Positions 59,944 through 64,000 of a stretch of DNA of 64,000 nt are shown in pieces. The stretch spans positions 41,168 through 105,167 of the forward strand of contig NZ_JAGHRA010000016.1 in assembly GCF_017744015.1 (NCBI RefSeq). Reading direction: 5' to 3'. How positions within the stretch are numbered: the first letter of the stretch is position 1; each line of letters opens with the position of its first letter. Origin of the DNA: Paracoccus sp. R12_2 (GTDB taxonomy: Bacteria; Pseudomonadota; Alphaproteobacteria; Rhodobacterales; Rhodobacteraceae). The notes beneath the pieces are model-generated. The model saw only the letters and a program-made list of their open reading frames with translations, was not told where the DNA came from and made no database searches. The position numbers and the translations under genes were made by a program.

Positions 59944-60699
59944 TCATACTCCTTTGAAAAGACGCCAGAAGAAAATCGCGGTCATGCCGAAACCGACCGC
60001 CGCGATCAACAATCTCAGGGCAGGGCGCGGGATGCGCCGTGCAACCGGTGCCCCGGCATATCCGCCGATGATCGTGCCCGCCGACATGATGGCGGCGGGG
60101 CCCCAGGCGATCTTGCCACCGATCGCGAAGACCACAAAGGCAATGACGGACAGCGCAAAGGACAGCCAGCTTTTCAGCCCGTTCATCTGATGCAGGTCGG
60201 TCATGCCCCACATCGCGAACACCGCCAGCATGACGATCCCCAGCCCGCCGTTGAAATAGCCGCCATAGATCGACATCGGCAGCAGGACGCCCAGCCCGAA
60301 CGGCGTGACCACCGACCGCCAGCGCGCGGCAACGCGGCGCACGGTATCGGCCCAGTAGAAGACGATCGTGGCCAGCAGCAGCAGGAACGGCACCAGCGCC
60401 GAGAATGCCTCATTGGAACTGATCAACAGCAGGCCGCAGCCAGCGGCGCCCCCGATCATCGTCCACGCGGTCAGCTTCAGCATCGGCGCGCCGGGCATCC
60501 GGGCGATGTCGCGGCGAAACCCGACCGTCGCCGCCAGATATCCCGGCAATGCCGCGACCGTCGCGGTCGCGTTCGCGGCGACCGGCGGAATTCCGGTGAA
60601 GACCAGCGCCGGAAACGTGATGAACGTCCCGCCACCTGCGACGGCGTTCAGCACGCCCCCTATGACACCTGCCAGAAACAGCAAGGCCAGCTCAGCCAT
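59944..60699 (-). CDS. Sulfite exporter TauE/SafE family (TSUP) membrane protein
   Basis: A 251-residue TSUP transporter with about eight TMs in two repeats. Family signatures: FLAGVIGGVLNAVAGGGTFITFPAL at the start of repeat 1 and GVLLPMSIYGGYFNGGLGIVML in the second half. Substrates of the family include sulfite, sulfoacetate and other organosulfonates; none can be assigned. Start ATG at 60699. Confidence 0.88.
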   Translation of the reverse strand: MAELALLFLAGVIGGVLNAVAGGGTFITFPALVFTGIPPVAANATATVAALPGYLAATVGFRRDIARMPGAPMLKLTAWTMIGGAAGCGLLLISSNEAFSALVPFLLLLATIVFYWADTVRRVAARWRSVVTPFGLGVLLPMSIYGGYFNGGLGIVMLAVFAMWGMTDLHQMNGLKSWLSFALSVIAFVVFAIGGKIAWGPAAIMSAGTIIGGYAGAPVARRIPRPALRLLIAAVGFGMTAIFFWRLFKGV

Positions 60700-60920
60700 C
60701 CCGACCTCTCGGAACTGCGGGGGTCGGATGCCCGGGTCCTGTCGCCATTCCGCAACGGGTCTGGAAAGGCCGTGGCCGCGATTCGGTGAAATTCATGTCG
60801 ATACGGGTCCACGCCAGAAGGGTCTGTGGCGCTGATCGCCAATTCACGATCATCTAGCGCAATTCGACCGGCGCCGTCCAGAACGCGCCGCGCCTGTCTG
60901 GTTAGCCTTCTGAGGGAAAA

Positions 60921-61005
60921 TGGTGCGGGTGGAGGGACTTGAACCCCCACGCCTTGCGGCGCCAGAACCTAAATCTGGTGCGTCTGCCAATTTCGCCACA
61001 CCCGC
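60921..61005 (-). tRNA. tRNA-Leu (anticodon UAG)
   Basis: On the minus strand the acceptor stem GCGGGTG pairs with CACCCGC, then A and an encoded CCA (complement of 60921-60923). The anticodon stem-loop is CCAGA-TTTAGGT-TCTGG with anticodon TAG, reading CUA/CUG. The long variable arm (GCGCCGCAAGGCGT) marks a class II tRNA such as Leu. The T-arm has GGTTCAAGTCC. Length is 85 nt including CCA. Confidence 0.95.
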
Positions 61006-61105
61006 AGATGGCTGTTTTATCATAGTATAACAGCGCGTTAGGGTCGTTATCATATCTCTCTGAAAGATGCGAGTGCGAAAGTGTTTTACAGATCGGTTTT
61101 CACTT

Positions 61106-62128
61106 TCACGATCCGTTTCTGTTCTGTTCGACTCTGGTTTGTGCTTGCCTCGAGGTGCGCTTCTGGTTCGCCGCGCCTCGATACTTCTGCACCATAGCCA
61201 GCGTTCTGTGGCCCGTTACGGACTGGATCTCTGCATCCGAACAGCCGGCTTCCGCGAGGCGAACTGCAGCAGTATAGCGCCAGCCGTGAATAACCAGGCG
61301 GCCTTTGCCGCTGAGGACTCCAATGCCGTCTCTGACATCTTCGACGGCCTTCTGGACCGCCCGCTTTCCGATCGGCTGCGTCAGGTTGCGAGCGAGGATG
61401 TGGCGCCCCCGCTTTGGCAGGTTGGCGAGATAGTCGCGTAGTCTCTGGGGACAGTAGACCGAGATTTTGGCGCCGGTCTTCTCCTGCACGACGTTCATGA
61501 ACTCGCCGTCGAAATCATCCCACGTCATCGCGCAGCAGTCGCCAATTCTCTGGCCGGTGCCGACCGCAATTTCATATGCTGTCCGAGCGAGCGAGTTCCC
61601 GGTCTTCTCGCAGTAGATCTCGAACGCACGCAGCTTTTCTTCTGGCCAAGGCTGGTATTCGCCACCCTTCAGCTTCTCGATGTTGATGACAGGGTTGCGA
61701 TCAATCCATTCTAGGTCGACTGCATGACGGCACAACATGGAGAGGACTGCCACCCGTTCGTTCGCCTTGGACCACGAGGCGGCCAGCTTGTCCCGGGCAT
61801 CAATGGCGTGTTTGCGCCGGAGAGTCCGCATGTCCTTCGATCCGTTCTTCTCGCGGATCTCTTCACAATGTCGGCGATAATTGGCCTTCGTGCCATCTGC
61901 CAGTTTGGCGAATCCCGGGCTTTTGTAGTAGCTGATGATCAAATCGTTCCAGCTATGGCGGCTTTGAGCTTTCGCCTTTCCAGACCGACAATCCCAATAG
62001 GCGTCAGAGAATTCCTTGCTGTCCATGTTGTCCGGAAGCCGCCGTCGGACGCTACCCTTCCGGAAATAGACATATGTCCGCTGTCCTCGTTTGACGAACT
62101 GCAGATACGGTAAGCTTGTCTTCTTCAT
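61106..62128 (-). CDS. Tyrosine recombinase / phage-type integrase
   Basis: A 340-residue site-specific recombinase. Catalytic residues are visible: R194 in GTGQRIGDC, H281 and R284 in HGWRYTAA, H307 in TGHRT and Y316 in MVQKYRGA. The N-terminal part (about 55-140) is a SAM-like core-binding domain. It is visibly less GC-rich than the flanking host genes. Start ATG overlaps the stop of the excisionase-like gene (ATGA). It lies 100 bp from tRNA-Leu but on the tRNA's 5' side. Confidence 0.93.
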   Translation of the reverse strand: MKKTSLPYLQFVKRGQRTYVYFRKGSVRRRLPDNMDSKEFSDAYWDCRSGKAKAQSRHSWNDLIISYYKSPGFAKLADGTKANYRRHCEEIREKNGSKDMRTLRRKHAIDARDKLAASWSKANERVAVLSMLCRHAVDLEWIDRNPVINIEKLKGGEYQPWPEEKLRAFEIYCEKTGNSLARTAYEIAVGTGQRIGDCCAMTWDDFDGEFMNVVQEKTGAKISVYCPQRLRDYLANLPKRGRHILARNLTQPIGKRAVQKAVEDVRDGIGVLSGKGRLVIHGWRYTAAVRLAEAGCSDAEIQSVTGHRTLAMVQKYRGAANQKRTSRQAQTRVEQNRNGS

Positions 62129-62328
62129 GTCTCGAAATCGCCATCGTCCGCCGCTTCGCCAGAAATAATGCGACGTAGGGTGCTGGTTTCCCAGCGAGGC
62201 AGTCCGCCTATGGATTTTGGCGGCGGTAGATGTCCGCCATCGACAAGCCGACGAAACTCTGCCGGGGTCATGTCCAGCATCGCTGCGGCCGTCCTCTCGC
62301 GCACCGCAATCTGTTCGTGCCGTCGCAT
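62125..62328 (-). CDS. Excisionase-like small HTH protein
   Basis: A 67-residue protein with a MerR/Xis-type winged helix (ERTAAAMLDMTPAEFRRLVDGGHLPPPKSIG) and basic RWETSTLRRII after it. Size, fold and position directly before the integrase suggest a recombination directionality factor. It is coupled on both sides: 1-bp overlap with the MT-A70 gene, 4-bp overlap with int. Confidence 0.75.
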   Translation of the reverse strand: MRRHEQIAVRERTAAAMLDMTPAEFRRLVDGGHLPPPKSIGGLPRWETSTLRRIISGEAADDGDFET

Positions 62329-62900
62329 CAGCCTTTCTCCTCGAACTTGTCGGCCTCGTTTCCCCAGTTTGACCAGCCTGGTCTGCGCTGCCGGCTGAAG
62401 ACCTCGATGCGCCGTCCGTCCGGCATCATCTGCTCGGCCGCCGCGAAGGCCTCTTCAGGCTTCCGGCTGTGTTCGCGGATCTTGCCCATGATGACCGACC
62501 GGACCGAGCGTGTGGTCTTCGGCTGCCCGCGCGTGCCGACCAGGAAAGGCTCGCCCGCGCATCGCAGGATGTAGCCGGTGCCGAAGGCCTGCTTGCCGGT
62601 GCGGGTCAGCTTGGCCCAGTGGCCGGCCGTCTTGAATTCGAAGCCCCAGGCGTGCAGCACCTCGATCGCCTGGGGCAGCATCGGGTTGGTCGCCCAGAGC
62701 CACAGGACGCAATCGTCTGCCGCCAGTGCGCTGACGGGCAGGGCGGCGATGTCGGCCAGCGACATGCAGCCATATTGCGCCTGCGGAGCCTTTCCTTCGC
62801 CTTTCTCGGAGCGCAGTTCGTACGACCGGGGCGGATCCGCCATGATCAGGTCGAAGCCGCCGAAGGGCCGCAGGGCGATGAATTGATGCAGCGGGCTCAT
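62328..62900 (-). CDS. MT-A70 family adenine methyltransferase (phage type)
   Basis: A 190-residue protein of the MT-A70 family (N6-adenine methylation). FDLIMADPPRSYELRSEKGEG carries the catalytic motif; the usual DPPW reads DPPR (residues 22-25). Other family blocks are intact: CVLWLWATNPMLPQAIEV, GFEFKTAGHWAKLT, FLVGTRGQPKTT and EVFSRQRRPGWSNWGNE. ATG 62900 is used; the longer frame is antisense-like. It overlaps the HNH gene (ATGA). Confidence 0.85.
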   Translation of the reverse strand: MSPLHQFIALRPFGGFDLIMADPPRSYELRSEKGEGKAPQAQYGCMSLADIAALPVSALAADDCVLWLWATNPMLPQAIEVLHAWGFEFKTAGHWAKLTRTGKQAFGTGYILRCAGEPFLVGTRGQPKTTRSVRSVIMGKIREHSRKPEEAFAAAEQMMPDGRRIEVFSRQRRPGWSNWGNEADKFEEKG

Positions 62901-63535
62901 TTCTTTCGCCTGCGCGCCTCGCGCGCCTGGTTGTCGAGGCGGGCGATCGCCATCAGGGTTGGCTTCACCTCGGCCGGTGCGTCGTCGAATTTCAGCCCGT
63001 TCCAGCGGCCATTCAGCCTGGGCAGCATGCCCCGCGGGACGGGCTCCCAGTTCGACGGATCGGTATTGGTCTTGTCGCCGTCCAGGCATTTCAGGGCATG
63101 GCCCTCGGGTACCGGACCGTTGGCCTTTTCCCATAGATAGCGATGCTTGTGGACGGGCCGCGTCGCCGCGCCTGACCACGGGTTCGGCTCTTCGATGATC
63201 ATCACGACATAGCCGTCCTTGCCGTCGATCCGCTCGTGACCTGGTCCGCGACTATTGTGCGGCCTGTTGCCTTTCTTGAAACGGGTCGCCGCACTGTTGG
63301 GATGAAACGGCATGGACTTGCCCTTGTTTTCGGGCTCTCGGTCGGGTTCATAGCGACCCGTCCTGCCGGTCATCCATCCTCTGCGCTTGCACAGGGCGTT
63401 CAGGTTGCTGAGCGAAACATCGTCACGTTCAAACCGCGCACAGAACAGCGCATGCATTTCACGGCGCGGCATGCGGCACCTGGCTTCGATCCAGTCCAGC
63501 TCGTCCTGGTCATAGGTGATGGATCGACCCTTCAT
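62897..63535 (-). CDS. Phage-type HNH endonuclease-like protein
   Basis: A 212-residue protein with an N-terminal basic DNA-binding part (DELDWIEARCRMPRREMHALFCARF looks like an HTH) and an HNH-like part (about 108-180): PVHKHRYLWEKANGPVPEGH, LKCLDGDKTNTDPSNWEPV. The position normally holding the catalytic His before the DGD turn is Cys (C150), which I recall in relatives in alphaproteobacterial prophages. ATG 63535 gives MKGRSITYDQDEL. It overlaps genes on both sides by 4 bp. Confidence 0.8.
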   Translation of the reverse strand: MKGRSITYDQDELDWIEARCRMPRREMHALFCARFERDDVSLSNLNALCKRRGWMTGRTGRYEPDREPENKGKSMPFHPNSAATRFKKGNRPHNSRGPGHERIDGKDGYVVMIIEEPNPWSGAATRPVHKHRYLWEKANGPVPEGHALKCLDGDKTNTDPSNWEPVPRGMLPRLNGRWNGLKFDDAPAEVKPTLMAIARLDNQAREARRRKK

Positions 63536-63771
63536 CCGTCGCTGCCCCCGATCTTCGGCAGCATCGGCATGATCTGCGATCCGTGCTGGGCCCACAGCTT
63601 CGCGGCGTTCAGCTGCAGGTTCGCGTTGCCGACGATCTGGTCGGCAACCGCCACGATGGCATCGGTGCGCTTGATCTCGGCCTCGAGGCTGTCGCCCTCG
63701 ATGGCTTCATCGGAAAGCCGTTCGAGCTGCGCGAACAGATGGTTGTTCAGGTCGGATAGCTTGTTCTTCAT
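63532..63771 (-). CDS. Small phage-type protein of unknown function
   Basis: A 79-residue, mostly helical protein (NNHLFAQLERLSDEAIEG then EIKRTDAIVAVADQIV, then NLQLNAAKLW). Similar small proteins occur beside HNH genes in alphaproteobacterial prophages, by memory. AGGAA lies about 9 bp before ATG 63771. It is the first gene of the coupled cassette ending in the integrase. Confidence 0.75.
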   Translation of the reverse strand: MKNKLSDLNNHLFAQLERLSDEAIEGDSLEAEIKRTDAIVAVADQIVGNANLQLNAAKLWAQHGSQIMPMLPKIGGSDG

Positions 63772-63900
63772 GATTCAGGGTTCCTGCTGCAATTGACTGG
63801 GGCAGACGTCGCCGTTCTCACGCAGCATTGAGGGCGCAGAGGGTTTCGCGATCTGCCCGACCATGAGAGACTTTCGGAGGTTTTGATAAAAGGTATTGAA

Positions 63901-64000
63901 GTGACTGGACGAAATTGGCTTCGGGCCTATCTCTTCATCTTCGTCATGTCGGCTTTGGCGATCTACTTTGCGCATGCCGCCATCAACGGGCCCTACGGTG
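63901..64000 (+). CDS. ftsB: Septum formation initiator FtsB-like protein, N-terminal fragment
   Basis: GTG 63901 with AAAAGG 7 bp upstream opens a frame to the window edge. The 33 visible residues (MTGRNWLRAYLFIFVMSALA then IYFAHAAINGPYG) form a short cytoplasmic start, a TM helix and the 'YFxxAAxxGxYG' pattern typical of Rhodobacteraceae FtsB/DivIC proteins, which act in the divisome with FtsL and FtsQ. If right, this is host chromosome, and the mobile cassette to its left is under 3 kb. Confidence 0.6.
   Translation, partial: MTGRNWLRAYLFIFVMSALAIYFAHAAINGPYG

Noticed and set aside
61015..63891. TTTTATCA (61015-61022) and TGATAAAA (63884-63891) as element ends
   Set aside because: Inverted, only 8 bp and AT-rich. 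Integrase att cores are direct repeats and usually longer, so this is likely coincidence.
63775..63975. 66-codon minus-strand frame at the right edge
   Set aside because: It runs antisense into the FtsB-like start, has no ribosome-binding site and an atypical composition. The cassette most likely begins with the 79-residue gene at 63771.

Overview
The window is GC-rich alphaproteobacterial chromosome, and its gene content and order fit the Rhodobacteraceae. Paracoccus or a close relative is most likely: F1 genes atpHAGDC stand apart from F0, purD and xseA are divergent, dxr-rseP-bamA-skp and fabZ-lpxA-lpxI-lpxB are present, a MoxR-DUF58-DUF4159 block is present, and a bacterial NaV channel gene sits next to pyrH. 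This assignment rests on reading proteins and gene order, not on a database search.

Layout. 1-6.5 kb: start of dnaX, a TerB-DnaJ protein, clpA, gloB, a methyltransferase and a family-25-like glycosyltransferase. 6.6-12.1 kb: F1 ATP synthase operon, its terminator and an H-type lectin gene. 12.2-20.2 kb: alpha/beta hydrolase, DsbA-fold isomerase, prs, purD, xseA, an eda-MFS pair and a hemolysin III family protein. 20.3-28.1 kb: rpsB-tsf, a LuxR-type regulator, cmk, ppx-rlmE, an AraC-type regulator and miaA. 28.2-37.8 kb: a long rightward run of translation and envelope genes (pyrH, NaV channel, frr, uppS, cdsA, dxr, rseP, bamA, skp). 37.8-49.3 kb: nucleoside hydrolase, amino-acid dehydrogenase, a 620-bp intergenic region with two orphan terminators, an acetyltransferase, ahcY-metK, a TetR regulator, typA, glutaminase, a 24-residue membrane peptide, a hydroxypyruvate-isomerase-like gene and a DUF1285 gene. 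49.4-59.6 kb: the MoxR block, then fabZ-lpxA-lpxI-lpxB for lipid A. 59.6-60.7 kb: a Rid-family gene and a TSUP transporter. 60.9-63.9 kb: tRNA-Leu(UAG), then a five-gene, end-to-end coupled mobile cassette (small protein, HNH, MT-A70 methylase, excisionase-like, tyrosine integrase) that stops just before what looks like the host cell-division gene ftsB at the right edge.

How the parts work together. Most of the window is housekeeping: ATP synthesis, nucleotide supply (prs, purD, cmk, pyrH), translation (rpsB, tsf, frr, rlmE, miaA, typA), the S-adenosylmethionine cycle (ahcY-metK) and envelope building (uppS, cdsA, dxr, rseP, bamA, skp, fabZ, lpxA/I/B). The parts least explained by known genes are regulatory or mobile: a 20-bp palindrome shared by two unlinked promoters (5.7 kb and 27.2 kb), a three-stem-loop candidate small RNA at 40.13-40.25 kb with a strong terminator but no gene in front, a second orphan terminator just after it, a pair of perfect hairpins before ahcY, a membrane micropeptide at 47.9 kb, and the mini-element beside tRNA-Leu.
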